Origin: Caldilineaceae bacterium bin34
GTDB lineage: Bacteria > Chloroflexota > Anaerolineae > Caldilineales > Caldilineaceae
NCBI GenBank assembly: GCA_002238555.1
Contig: MPMO01000015.1
Coordinates: 1 to 64,000, forward strand
Length of the DNA: 64,000 nucleotides
Direction: 5' to 3'
In this document: positions 9,074 through 18,646 of the stretch, piece after piece
How the letters are laid out: every line of letters begins with the position of its first letter
How positions within the stretch are numbered: position 1 is the first letter of the stretch
Made by a program: the position numbers and the translations under genes
Notes under the pieces: model-generated
Told to the model about the DNA's origin: nothing
Seen by the model: only the letters and a program-made list of their open reading frames with translations
Database searches by the model: none

Positions 9074-9625
9074 CTTGGGCTTCAGTAAGCCAGTTGCTTG
9101 GACCTCGCCGATGCGAATACAGTCAAAGGGGGAGGCATCATCGATCCAATGGGCAGTGAGCCACTCCATCAGTTCTGGGACAAACGCATCCTCACCCAAT
9201 CGAGCAGACAGGAACACTCCAACCGCTGTTGGAGTGTAGGCAAAGAGTTGTGCCTATTGATTGCCGCCCAAGGCCCAAATGCACGCCATGGCCTCTCAAT
9301 CTGGTCCAAGAGCTGACCAATCCCGTGGTTGCAGTCCAGACGGCTCCCTTGTCACCTGCGGAGCACATACCATGAACCACATGAATATCGAAATCGAGTT
9401 TGAGCAGGAGGCGCAAGTGAATTTGGCAGGAGTTGCCATGGCGGTAGGGCATCGCACTGACCACTACATTTCCGTGATGGCCTGGACCTCCACGGTCCAG
9501 GCCATCCGACACCCGTTGTGCTGTAACCAAGAACTTGTTGTCAAAGTTTTCACAGGAAGGAAGAAGAACAATAGGGGGCAGGCCCGGCCTACCCCCCTTC
9601 GCGGTTCTGCAATTCCGGGCTCGGT
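9074..9625. other. Intergenic region with no supported gene
   Basis: Several short open frames exist on both strands, but none has a ribosome binding site, recognisable motifs or consistent codon use. They may be the remains of an eroded gene. The only clear structure is the long perfect hairpin at 9476-9506. Confidence 0.5.
9476..9506. repeat. Perfect 13-bp inverted repeat (hairpin)
   Basis: Arms 9476-9488 (GATGGCCTGGACC) and 9494-9506 are perfectly complementary around a 5-nt loop. There is no T-run on either side, so it is not a classical intrinsic terminator. It may be a bidirectional terminator, a REP-like unit or an RNA-stabilising stem at the 3' end of the substrate-binding protein gene, which stops at 9626. 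Confidence 0.7.
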
Positions 9626-11596
9626 TTACTCGTCGATGTACCACTCCTCCATGGAGTGCATGAACACGATGCCCATCTCATCCACAAGGCCCTTGGGCAC
9701 ATTCTTGATGCGGACCGCAGTGCTGGTGGGATAGTAGGAAAATTCGACCGGATTGAATGTCCAGTAGTTATCCCGTTGATTGACGAATATCTCTTCCAAG
9801 ATGTCCTTGTTTTCCTGGGAACCCAGCGGAGCCCTCAAAAACCGACTGTGCAAGTCATAAATCTCCTTGACCTCGTCCGGGGGTTCTTCACCGGTTTCCC
9901 CGCCGGAATTCATGTACTGCACCCAGGCCCGGCCCCATCTATCGGGCAGATAGTCAAACCAGCCGACGCTGGGCCACATGTCCATGACATTCCATATGGC
10001 AGTGGCCTGCAGATCATTGGCCAGGTATTTCTGATTAATCAAGCTCCACTCGCCGGCCTTGACATCAGTATCAATGCCTACCGCCTTCCAGTATTCGGCG
10101 ATCAGTTCCGTCATGGGAACGTGATCCTGGGATAGCGGTCCCGGTTCGAAAATGATTTGGAACGGGTCACCGTCCGGGTCCAGCCGAAAACCGTTGGCGT
10201 CCCGCTCGGACATGCCCATTTCATCCAGAATCTGATTGGCCTTTTCAATGTTGAATTCCGGATGGTTGGTGTGGACGGGCAACTGTCCGAATTCTCCCAG
10301 GTAAAAGGTATCGATGATCTCTTGCTTGTTGATCGCCAGCGTCATGGCCTGGCGGAAGCGGACATCGTTGGTAACCGTGCGCCAGGCGGGATCCGGGTAC
10401 GTGAGATTCATCATGAAATTGATCGGCGTACGGTGCATGCGCGGAATGATGACGTTGAGCACGCCATCGTTCTCGGCCTGTTTGAGAAGCGGCAGATTGT
10501 TGAGTGAACTCCGCTCTCCCAGATAGTCAACTTCGCCACTCAGAATCTGCAGGACCGTAGATTCGCGATCCTGCATCAGCAACATCTGGACCTGGTCAAT
10601 GTAGGGCAACTGGTTGCCGGCCCTGTCCACTTTGAAATAGTAGGGGTTGCGATCAAAGGTCCAGGAACCCCCGCCGAATTCCGTCAACACCCAAGGGGTC
10701 AGCACTGGATGGCCGAAACCCGCTTCGCCGACAGCACGCCAAAGATTGCCCGGCATCTGTTTGGCATTGAAGAGGTTGTACCACTGCCCTTCCTCTATGC
10801 CTTCCTCATCCAGTTTGGCTGCCAATTCATCTGCATCGGCATAATCTGCGTGGAATTGCTCCAAGTAATGGCGAGGCTTCAGGAAATCCTGGTAACCGCG
10901 CCAACTGGCTATAGCCAACGCGGCGGGGAAACTGCCATACCGCCCGTCGAAAGTAACGGTATAGGTGTAGTCATCCAGGATTTCAATGGTGGCGAATCCC
11001 GCCTCAAGGTCCTGAGCCGTGTGGAGAAACACCGGTTTGGAGGGTGTAATTTCGTCATGGAGCATCACATCGTTCACGGCGAAATCCACATCTGCGGTAG
11101 TCACAGGTACGCCATCCGACCACTTGAGGCTTTCCCTCATGTGGAACGTGTAGGAGTCATGGTCTTCATTGACGTCCCAATCCAACAGGACACTGCCAAC
11201 AATGCCCATGTCGTAGTTGAAAGCGCCAGGAGCCCAAAGCAAGTACTCGTTCGACCCAATATAGAAGTGGGGGTCACCTCCCGGACTATCCTGTGGCAGA
11301 CGCATGGTCCCACCGTACTTACCGACCTCAGTGTCGTAACTTACGGCCAACATGCGATTGGAAACTACGAACGGCTGGACGGGCAGGCGTTCCTCTACGG
11401 GAGGCAGTTCGCCAGCTGCCACTCGCTCCGCCAGCATCGGCGACTCGCCGTACTGGCCTTCCGGCATGGCCTCTTCGGCCGCCGGCTCTTCCATCATCGG
11501 CTCTTCCGCCGCAGGTGCCGGTACAGGACCGCACGCCGCCAGCAACAGGCCAAGCGCGGCCACCGCCAAGCCCAGTCTCAACTTTGTCGTCAACAT
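9626..11596 (-). CDS. ABC transporter substrate-binding lipoprotein (SBP_bac_5, oligopeptide/nickel class)
   Basis: A 656-aa periplasmic-type solute-binding protein anchored by a lipid. It begins with a signal peptide and a lipobox LLLAAC, then a low-complexity Glu/Pro/Met/Ala linker typical of Chloroflexota lipoproteins. The body shows the family-5 landmarks: YTFHMRESLKWSDGVPVTTADVDFAVND near the N-terminus, FDRNPYYFKVDRAGNQLPYID in the middle, and FRQAMTLAINKQEIID toward the C-terminal lobe. The ATG at 11596 puts the signal peptide first and has a GGAG about 9 nt upstream. No permease or ATPase genes are adjacent, so it is an orphan receptor here. The ligand is unknown; peptides or oligosaccharides are plausible for the subclass. 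Confidence 0.88.
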   Translation of the reverse strand: MLTTKLRLGLAVAALGLLLAACGPVPAPAAEEPMMEEPAAEEAMPEGQYGESPMLAERVAAGELPPVEERLPVQPFVVSNRMLAVSYDTEVGKYGGTMRLPQDSPGGDPHFYIGSNEYLLWAPGAFNYDMGIVGSVLLDWDVNEDHDSYTFHMRESLKWSDGVPVTTADVDFAVNDVMLHDEITPSKPVFLHTAQDLEAGFATIEILDDYTYTVTFDGRYGSFPAALAIASWRGYQDFLKPRHYLEQFHADYADADELAAKLDEEGIEEGQWYNLFNAKQMPGNLWRAVGEAGFGHPVLTPWVLTEFGGGSWTFDRNPYYFKVDRAGNQLPYIDQVQMLLMQDRESTVLQILSGEVDYLGERSSLNNLPLLKQAENDGVLNVIIPRMHRTPINFMMNLTYPDPAWRTVTNDVRFRQAMTLAINKQEIIDTFYLGEFGQLPVHTNHPEFNIEKANQILDEMGMSERDANGFRLDPDGDPFQIIFEPGPLSQDHVPMTELIAEYWKAVGIDTDVKAGEWSLINQKYLANDLQATAIWNVMDMWPSVGWFDYLPDRWGRAWVQYMNSGGETGEEPPDEVKEIYDLHSRFLRAPLGSQENKDILEEIFVNQRDNYWTFNPVEFSYYPTSTAVRIKNVPKGLVDEMGIVFMHSMEEWYIDE

Positions 11597-11802
11597 CTGA
11601 CTGCTCCATTCACAAGTGGACACCATCATGCGCGGGATTTGCCACCGCAGTTTCCACCCCTGAGCCAACCACACAACGTGCACCGGCACTATCCGAGCAA
11701 ATGAGACTGTGCGGAGCCCACCTCCGGCACGAAATCGCAATTCGGCGATTTACGCGAGTGAATCCTGACATATCGAAGAAATCGCCCTACAAGGCCCTGT
11801 AT

Positions 11803-12576
11803 TTAGGCCGCTTCTTCGGCAATCCGGACTGCCTGGGCCAGCGCCTCCGCCTCGGACAGGGATGGCCGGAATTCCAGTCCCACATAACCCGAATAGTCCG
11901 ATTTGTCGATGGCCTTGAAAACCGCCCGGTAGTCGATTTCGTTGTCCGCCAGTTCGTGCCGGCCCGGCACCCCCGCCGTATGGATGTGGCCGATCAGGGG
12001 CAGGTAGGTCCTGAGGTTGGAGATCAGATTGCCCTCGGTGATTTGCTGGTGATAGATGTCGTAGAGGATGGTCAGGGCCGGTGAATCGACCTCGGCCACG
12101 ATGTCCGCCGCCTGCGCCATCGTGGTCAGCCAGTAGCCGTGATGGTCCACGACCGGGTTGAGCGGCTCCAAATAGATCTTGAGCCCGTGGTCGGCGGCCA
12201 CCGCGGACAGAACCTTCAGTCGGCGCACAACCCGCCGCAGGGTGATGTCCCATGCCTCGTCGGCCAGGATGTTGCCGGTGGTCACGATCAGGCCCGGGCT
12301 CCCCAGGCGTTCGGCAATGGCGGCCGACTTGGACACCCCCTCCACCAGGGCCTGTTCCGTCTCGCGGGCGGTCAGGGCAAACGGCGGCTCCAACAGGTGT
12401 CCGGCGCAGGCCAGGCCGGTCTCGGCCTGGGCCGCGGCCACGGCATCCACATCCTTGTGGCTCCACGTCCAGAATTCGTAGGCCCCGATCCCGGACTCCT
12501 TGACGTTCCGAACCTTGGCCGCCGGATCCGTTTCGTCGAGCCAAAACATTTCGATGCAGACAGACAGATTGACCAT
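11803..12576 (-). CDS. Hydroxypyruvate isomerase-like sugar isomerase (AP-endonuclease-2 TIM barrel)
   Basis: A 257-aa TIM-barrel protein of the xylose-isomerase-like superfamily. The C-terminal region closely follows hydroxypyruvate isomerases: IYLEPLNP (metal-binding Glu), LYDIYHQQITEGNL (Asp/His pair), IGHIHTAGVPGRHEL and GYVGLEFRP (Glu). Hydroxypyruvate isomerase converts hydroxypyruvate to tartronate semialdehyde in glyoxylate metabolism, but close relatives act on other ketoses, so the substrate is inferred. The ATG at 12576 gives the normal N-terminus (VNLSVCIEM). An in-frame upstream extension of 48 codons is Arg/His/Cys-rich and unlikely to be translated. Confidence 0.75.
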   Translation of the reverse strand: MVNLSVCIEMFWLDETDPAAKVRNVKESGIGAYEFWTWSHKDVDAVAAAQAETGLACAGHLLEPPFALTARETEQALVEGVSKSAAIAERLGSPGLIVTTGNILADEAWDITLRRVVRRLKVLSAVAADHGLKIYLEPLNPVVDHHGYWLTTMAQAADIVAEVDSPALTILYDIYHQQITEGNLISNLRTYLPLIGHIHTAGVPGRHELADNEIDYRAVFKAIDKSDYSGYVGLEFRPSLSEAEALAQAVRIAEEAA

Positions 12577-13020
12577 GGAAAATTTCCCGCATGCGTCGCT
12601 GACAGGGTGCAAATGCTGTCTGAAGTCTATACGGGGCCCTGTACAGTCGGAGCTGCACCCAAGCCCCGATCCGGTCCACGGCAGTGAATGAAGACGAAGT
12701 CGGACGCGCCCTCCCTGCATCCGATGGCAGCTCCGCGGTCCAACGAATCATGAAAAGGACTCAATTGGTCCTTCGGGGCGCGGACATCGGATTGGGACCG
12801 GGATCAGCAATCTGAAACGGTGCCGCGCATGGGGGTTCAGTGCACAGCGAGTACGATATTCCCGCGATACGGCCGCATCCACGGATACTGCTTCTATCCC
12901 GAGTTCCTTCCTGCAAGCAGGCGGCATCGGTGGCTAACACCCACCGGCACAAACACATCCTGAGGATCGGTTGCCCCTCAAGGGATTCATGCTGCCCCTA
13001 CAGCCCACACTGGTGTGAAG
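12577..13020. other. Divergent intergenic region, no gene seen
   Basis: About 440 bp between the minus-strand isomerase and the plus-strand nuclease gene. No open frame with coding features and no convincing promoter hexamer pair was found. It presumably holds the promoters for both directions. Confidence 0.4.
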
Positions 13021-14298
13021 ATGCCAACACTGCGATTTGTCCATGCCGCCGACCTGCATTTGGACAGCCCGTTTGCCGGCATGCGGGCGGACGCGCCCGA
13101 CCATGTGGCGGCCGCACTGCGCGAAGCCACATTCCGCGCCTACAACAACATCATCGAGCTGTGTCTGGACGAACGTGTGGATGCACTCTTGGTGGCGGGA
13201 GACGTGTACGACGGCGCCGACCGCAGCCTGCGAGCCCAGTTGAAGTTCTTGGAGGGTCTCGAACGTCTGGATCGCGTCGGCATCCGCTCCTTCGTCTGCC
13301 ACGGCAATCACGACCCATTGAACGGATGGGAAGCCCGTCTGGATCTGCCTTCCGGATGCGTCCGCTTCGAAGACAAAGTCGAGGCCGCGCCCATGTTCCC
13401 CGACGATCCGGATCGGGCCTGCGTGTACGGGTACAGCTATCCCCGGCGCGATGTGAAGAGGAATCTGGCACGCCTGTTTCCACGGCAAGGACCGGACAGC
13501 CGGGGCTTTCGGATTGGCCTGCTCCATGCCAACGTGGGGGGCAATCCGAACCATGAAGCCTATGGGGCCTGCAGCCTTGCCGATCTGGAGGAAGCCGGCA
13601 TCGACTACTGGGCCCTGGGACACGTCCATACCCGCGATGTGCCGAAGGCGGAAGGACCGGTCATCGCCTATCCCGGCAACCCCCAGGGACGCCATCCCAA
13701 CGAAGCGGGCTGCCGCGGGGTGTATTTGGTGGAGGTGGACGAGGCCGGCAGCCCGCGGCTGGAGTTCAGGCCCGTGGACGTGATTCGCTGGCAGCACATG
13801 GACTTGGACATCACCGGCCTGGTCACCGAACAGGCGGTACTGGACGGCATCATCGATCTGGCCGAATCCGTACTGCATAACGAAGGACGGTCCGTGGTGT
13901 CGCGGTTGGCTCTTACCGGCAGGGGAGCCGCCCATCCATGGCTTCAACAGGCCGACACCGCCCAGGAAATCCTCGATCTCCTGAACGAAACGATGGCGGA
14001 CCGCGAGCCGTGGCTTTGGTGCGAACGCATCCAGGTACGAACCGCATCACCCGTGGACAGGCCCCAGGTTCTCCGACGGGAGGACTTCATTGGTGACTTG
14101 GCCAGATTGGCCGATGAGCTGCGGCAGGACCCCGATGCCCTCGCAGACCTGCAACAGGAACTGTTGACCCTCTACGGCTCCACCGGGGCCCGAAAGTACC
14201 TGAAAGATTTGATCCCCACCGAGGAGGAACTGCTGGCCCTCCTGGACACCGCTGAGGCGGAATGCCTGGCGGCACTGACAGGAGACAGGGGTGCATGA
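13021..14298 (+). CDS. yhaO: YhaO-type DNA repair exonuclease (SbcD/Mre11-like metallophosphoesterase)
   Basis: A 425-aa calcineurin-like phosphoesterase. Metal-binding motifs are in order: AADLHLD (Asp11, His13), LLVAGDVYD (Asp61), VCHGNHD (Asn96, His97), GLLHANVGG and ALGHVHTRDV. The stretch IAYPGNPQGRHPNEAG is characteristic of the YhaO/Mre11 group. In the family this subunit is the Mn-dependent nuclease that partners an SMC-like ATPase on DNA ends. It overlaps the next gene as ATGA (14295-14298), supporting a stable stoichiometric complex with the YhaN-like protein. A GTG two codons upstream (13015) is an alternative start. Confidence 0.87.
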   Translation: MPTLRFVHAADLHLDSPFAGMRADAPDHVAAALREATFRAYNNIIELCLDERVDALLVAGDVYDGADRSLRAQLKFLEGLERLDRVGIRSFVCHGNHDPLNGWEARLDLPSGCVRFEDKVEAAPMFPDDPDRACVYGYSYPRRDVKRNLARLFPRQGPDSRGFRIGLLHANVGGNPNHEAYGACSLADLEEAGIDYWALGHVHTRDVPKAEGPVIAYPGNPQGRHPNEAGCRGVYLVEVDEAGSPRLEFRPVDVIRWQHMDLDITGLVTEQAVLDGIIDLAESVLHNEGRSVVSRLALTGRGAAHPWLQQADTAQEILDLLNETMADREPWLWCERIQVRTASPVDRPQVLRREDFIGDLARLADELRQDPDALADLQQELLTLYGSTGARKYLKDLIPTEEELLALLDTAEAECLAALTGDRGA

Positions 14299-17200
14299 GG
14301 CTCGAAGAATTCCACTTGGACGGTTTTGGGCGGTTCCATCAGCAGGCCATCGGCCCCCTGCACGCACCCATCACCGTGATTTACGGTCCCAACGAAGCGG
14401 GCAAGAGCACGTTGTTGGCATTCGTTCGGGCCGTTCTCTTCGGCTTTCCGCTGCGGAAACGCAGGGAACACTATCCCCCTCTGGCCGGAGGCAGGCACGG
14501 AGGCCGGATCAGGCTGACCAACGACGCGGGCGAAGCCTTCACCCTTGAACGGTACAACGGTTCGAAAGGGGGTCCTTTTGTTCTGCGCAACGAAGCCGGC
14601 CAGGAATTTCGCGCCCCCAGTTCGTTGGAGCAACTCACGGGGCGCGCCCCGGCCGACCTATTCCAGAACGTTTTCGCGTTTGGCATCGATGAACTGCAGG
14701 ACACGGGTCTGCTGGAAAGCCCGGACGTGGCCGACCGCATCTACAGCGCAGGCATGGGAGCGGCCAAGCTGCCGTTGTTCAGCCAGTCGCTGGCCAAGCG
14801 CAAGGACGAACTTTACAAGCCGAAAGGCAGTGCGCAGCGCATCGCCAAACTGCTGCGCGAGCTCAAGGACATCGACCAGCGGATCAGGCAGGTCCAGACG
14901 AACGCCGACCGGTATGGACAGCTGCTCCGCAAACGGGACGACATCCAACGGGAACTGGACCGATCGGATTTGGAGCGCGGTGACCTGAGCCGCAGACACG
15001 CCGAAGTACTCAGAATGCAGGATGGATGGGAGGACTGGGAAACCCTGGTGGAGTGCGGGACGCGTCTGAGGGACATGCCCGGATACGAACAGCTGCCGGA
15101 GAACGCGATTGAGCGCTTGGACAACCTCGAACAGCGGATTCGGCAAGCCAGGGAAGATCGCGACGATGCCGGGGAACAGAACAGAAAAACCCGCGCGGCC
15201 GCCTCCGTCGTCATTCCCGACGAGGCCCTGCTTCCGGATCGGGATCTCATCGAGGCCATCCGCCGCGACCGAAGCAGCTACGACAATTCCGTGCGCGATC
15301 TCCCGGAACGGCAGCAGGAACTGAGGGACATGGTGCAATCCCTGGAGGAGAGATTGCGGCAACTGGGCCCCGACTGGAATGAAGCCAATCTCGACCGCGT
15401 TGACACCTCGCTCGCTGTTCGCAGCGAAGTGGAGCGTTGGCAGAAGCGCATTCGCCAAGCGGAATACGAGGCCAACAAAGCCGACACACGCTTGGCACAG
15501 GACTCGGAGCAGTGGGAATCGTTCAATGTGGAGGCAGCGAATGCCCAGCGGTTCCTGCGGGTGGATGGGGACACCCGATCCGCCGCTCCGCGACCTCCGT
15601 CGGGAAACCTGGAGTCATTGCTGGAGGATCGGGAACCGATCGAGGCAATGCGGCGTGGACATCAGGAATATGGCAATTCGGTGGCGGACTTGCCGGAACG
15701 CCAAGCCGAGTTGCATGCACTGGAATCCGGCCTGCGGGGCAAGTTGCGGGATCTCGGAGCCGACTGGGATGAATCCCGCCTGGAGGGCTTTGACACCTCC
15801 ATGGTGTTCCGCCAGAAGGTTGAACATTGGCGAGACGTCCTCAACGAGCACAGGGAACGGACGCGTCAGGTCCGGCAGCAGCTCGAATTGGCGAAGTCCG
15901 CGCTGGAGGAGCAGAGCGAAGCCGTGCGTGCCGCGGAGGCCGGCATGGCCGGACCGGAACCGGATTTGGATGCCCCAGCCCTGGACCAACTCAGGGCAAC
16001 CCTGCGCCGATCCCGAAGCCGTCTGGGGGAATTCGAAAGGGCACACCACAATCAGGAGAACCTTGAGGGCCAGGTCGATGCCCTGCGTAGCCGGCAGGCG
16101 TCCGGAATTCCCGTTGCGAAGGAGCCGTCCCCAATTTGGTTCGCGGCACCGCTTCTGGTGATTGGAGCGGGCCTTTTGTTGTATGGCATCTTCGGTCCGG
16201 AGGGAGCCATGGGGCCGGGCCTGGCGGCGGGCGGGCTGTGCACATTACTCGCCGCCGGCTACCTGCTGTTCGGGCGCGGCACCACCACCAAGTCCGAAGC
16301 CCCGCCCCAACTGGCCGGGCTTCCCCAAGCCCTTGATGCTGCCACCGCCGCCACCAGGGAGGCTTGGTCACGATTGGTGGCGGAAGCCCAACCGCTGGAT
16401 TTGGATGCACCCCCCTCGGCCGATGCATTGGACCAGGCCGAAGCCCGTCTGGATGCGGCGACCCAGACACTTGCCACATGGATCAGCCACAAGGCACAAC
16501 TGGACCAGGCCCGCGATGCCTGGAGCAGGCGGCAGCGACGCCATGCCGAAGTTGTCAAACAACATCAGGCCGTCACTGCATCGGCACACAGCAGCCATCA
16601 GGCATGGCTGGCATGGCTGGAACAGCGCCACATGGACTCCGGCCTCACCCCGGAGACGGTGACGGAGTTCACCGGCCGCATTGAGACGGCGCGGGCGATC
16701 CTGAATCAGGTACAGGATCGGCGCAATCGGGTCCGAGCCATCCGGGACGACATCGAAGAGTACCAGGCACTGATCCGACCCGTGGCCGACAAATACGGAG
16801 TGGCCCTGGACGATCCAAGCCATCCGCGCACCATGGAAGTGGCCAATCTGTTTGTACAACAACTGGACCACGTCCGTGAGTTGGTCAAAGCCAGAAACGA
16901 TGCCTTTCGCCGCCGCGAGCAGCAGGAGCAAAAGCTCGCGGCCAGCCGGCAGCAGTGTGAAAGGACCAGCCAGGATCTGGTGGGAGTGCAGGCCCAATGG
17001 CAGAACTGGCTGTTGGCACACCATGTGCCTGAAGGACTTTCGCCCGAGGCCACACTGGAATTCCTGGCTCAGGTGGAGACGGCACGTGCGTCTCGCAACG
17101 AGGTGGAACGGATGCGGGCCCGCGTCAAGGCCATTGAGAACGACATCACCAAATTCCACGATCAATTGGCACCGCTGGCCGCGGCCCACGACATCCCGCT

Positions 17201-18224
17201 GGATGGCCACAATCGGGGGCGGCTGGGGGCTCCGGCGGACAATCTGATTCAAAGGTTCGACTTGGTTCGGTCCCAAGTCGCCGAACGGGATCAGGCCCGC
17301 CGCCAGAACGAACTGGACCTGGAGCAACTGCAGCAGTGGGAACGGCGCCTCAAGCATCTGGAGACGGGACACCGGGACCTCCTGAAGGCGGGGGACACGG
17401 AGGATGCCGAAGAGTTCCGGCGACGAGTGCGGCAGCAGAAAGAACGATTGGAATGGGAGGGCAGACAGGATGAGTGTCTACGGAGTCTGCAGCGCCTCAG
17501 CGGTCCCGACCGTTGTCTCGACGATTTCAGGACGGCCTTGGCCGCCACCGATCGCAGCCAACTTCGACAGGAAATCCTGGACTTGGAGGAGAAGCAGGCT
17601 GGCCTGGAAGATCGCCGCAATGCATGGCGGGAAGAGCTTGGAGGCATTGACAACGAGTTGGAGCAATTGGCCGGCGAAGAGGAGTCGTCCCGTCTGCGCA
17701 TCCAGCGGAACATCCTGATGGAACAGTTGCAGGACTGTGCCGCGGAGTGGTCGAAACTCACGCTTGCGGAGGTGCTGCTGGACCGTACGCGCAAGAAGTT
17801 CGAGAGGGAACGCCAGCCCAACGTCATCAACCATGCCAAGACCTTCTTCTCCGGGATCACGGGCCGCCGCTACTCCGGACTGTTTGCCCCCGTCGGCCAG
17901 CGAACCATCACGGTGACGGATGCCTCCGGCCAGGCCAAGCTGCCCACCGCATTGAGTCGGGGCACCCGGGAGCAACTGTATCTGGCTCTGCGGTTCGGAC
18001 TGATCCTTGAATTCGGGGAGCACGCCGAGCGCCTTCCCGTGGTAGTGGACGAGGCGCTGATCAACTTTGATCCGGAAAGAGCCCGTTATGCAGCCGAAGC
18101 CTTCGCCCGACTCGCCGAAACCCACCAGGTACTGGTATTCACATGCCACCACTTCATCGTGGACCTGTTTGAGTCCGTGGGCGCCTCCACACTGGACATT
18201 GGTTCGGCCGGTTCTTCACCATAG
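14295..18224 (+). CDS. yhaN: YhaN-like SMC/Rad50-type AAA ATPase
   Basis: A 1,309-aa SbcC/Rad50-related ATPase. The Walker A motif GPNEAGKST lies at residues 31-39, the ABC signature-like LSRGTREQLYLALR at about 1220, and Walker B VVVDEALINFDPE with Asp1252-Glu1253. Between them are long Arg/Glu/Gln-rich coiled coils. A hydrophobic pair of segments at about 613-665 is a feature of the YhaN branch, suggesting membrane attachment, which classical SbcC lacks. Two coiled-coil modules look duplicated (YDNSVRDLPERQQELR and YGNSVADLPERQAELH). The ATG overlaps the yhaO stop. An upstream in-frame ATG (14262) is inside yhaO and would add only 11 residues. Confidence 0.87.
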   Translation: MRLEEFHLDGFGRFHQQAIGPLHAPITVIYGPNEAGKSTLLAFVRAVLFGFPLRKRREHYPPLAGGRHGGRIRLTNDAGEAFTLERYNGSKGGPFVLRNEAGQEFRAPSSLEQLTGRAPADLFQNVFAFGIDELQDTGLLESPDVADRIYSAGMGAAKLPLFSQSLAKRKDELYKPKGSAQRIAKLLRELKDIDQRIRQVQTNADRYGQLLRKRDDIQRELDRSDLERGDLSRRHAEVLRMQDGWEDWETLVECGTRLRDMPGYEQLPENAIERLDNLEQRIRQAREDRDDAGEQNRKTRAAASVVIPDEALLPDRDLIEAIRRDRSSYDNSVRDLPERQQELRDMVQSLEERLRQLGPDWNEANLDRVDTSLAVRSEVERWQKRIRQAEYEANKADTRLAQDSEQWESFNVEAANAQRFLRVDGDTRSAAPRPPSGNLESLLEDREPIEAMRRGHQEYGNSVADLPERQAELHALESGLRGKLRDLGADWDESRLEGFDTSMVFRQKVEHWRDVLNEHRERTRQVRQQLELAKSALEEQSEAVRAAEAGMAGPEPDLDAPALDQLRATLRRSRSRLGEFERAHHNQENLEGQVDALRSRQASGIPVAKEPSPIWFAAPLLVIGAGLLLYGIFGPEGAMGPGLAAGGLCTLLAAGYLLFGRGTTTKSEAPPQLAGLPQALDAATAATREAWSRLVAEAQPLDLDAPPSADALDQAEARLDAATQTLATWISHKAQLDQARDAWSRRQRRHAEVVKQHQAVTASAHSSHQAWLAWLEQRHMDSGLTPETVTEFTGRIETARAILNQVQDRRNRVRAIRDDIEEYQALIRPVADKYGVALDDPSHPRTMEVANLFVQQLDHVRELVKARNDAFRRREQQEQKLAASRQQCERTSQDLVGVQAQWQNWLLAHHVPEGLSPEATLEFLAQVETARASRNEVERMRARVKAIENDITKFHDQLAPLAAAHDIPLDGHNRGRLGAPADNLIQRFDLVRSQVAERDQARRQNELDLEQLQQWERRLKHLETGHRDLLKAGDTEDAEEFRRRVRQQKERLEWEGRQDECLRSLQRLSGPDRCLDDFRTALAATDRSQLRQEILDLEEKQAGLEDRRNAWREELGGIDNELEQLAGEEESSRLRIQRNILMEQLQDCAAEWSKLTLAEVLLDRTRKKFERERQPNVINHAKTFFSGITGRRYSGLFAPVGQRTITVTDASGQAKLPTALSRGTREQLYLALRFGLILEFGEHAERLPVVVDEALINFDPERARYAAEAFARLAETHQVLVFTCHHFIVDLFESVGASTLDIGSAGSSP

Positions 18225-18646
18225 CCGCGGCACTGCAGGGCGATGAAGCACAGCGGTTTAACCGCGCCGCGACCGACGCGCGTCCTCCAGACACAGCCTC
18301 CCAAGTAGAAACGACCGATGTGCCAGCCCAATTCGCGCATCGGACACGGCAGGCCTCTGTTCCGCGAGACGTTTCCCGGCTTTCCGGAGGAGGGTGCCCC
18401 ACACTCGCGTCCCTGCACCTGAAGGAACGATGAAGCTGTCCCGACCTATGCCACGGACAGCAAGGGCACCTCGTTCATGTAACCAAATCGAAGGTTTTAC
18501 GTCTTACATAGTAGGACGCACTGTCGGTTTGCAAGGCCGACATGGCTTTGGTACCTCCCCCTCTACCGGCCGGATTGTCCGACATACACCGGTCGGATGT
18601 GGCCGGAATCCCGCCGCGCCGTTGCCTGCACCATCTGGATCCAGCC
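18225..18646. other. Intergenic region between yhaN and the CHAT gene
   Basis: About 420 bp without a supported gene. A GCGGTTTAACCGC odd-centred palindrome lies near the left end. The CHAT frame remains open upstream to 18542, but that part encodes a Pro/Arg-rich, non-conserved leader. Confidence 0.4.

Noticed and set aside
8414..9644. Minus-strand frames overlapping and following the DHFR-like gene
   Set aside because: No ribosome binding site, no recognisable domain, and much of the length is antisense to a well-supported gene. A decayed gene remains possible but cannot be shown.
11293..12084. Plus-strand frame of 263 codons spanning two genes
   Set aside because: It crosses the ends of two well-supported minus-strand genes and has no coding features.
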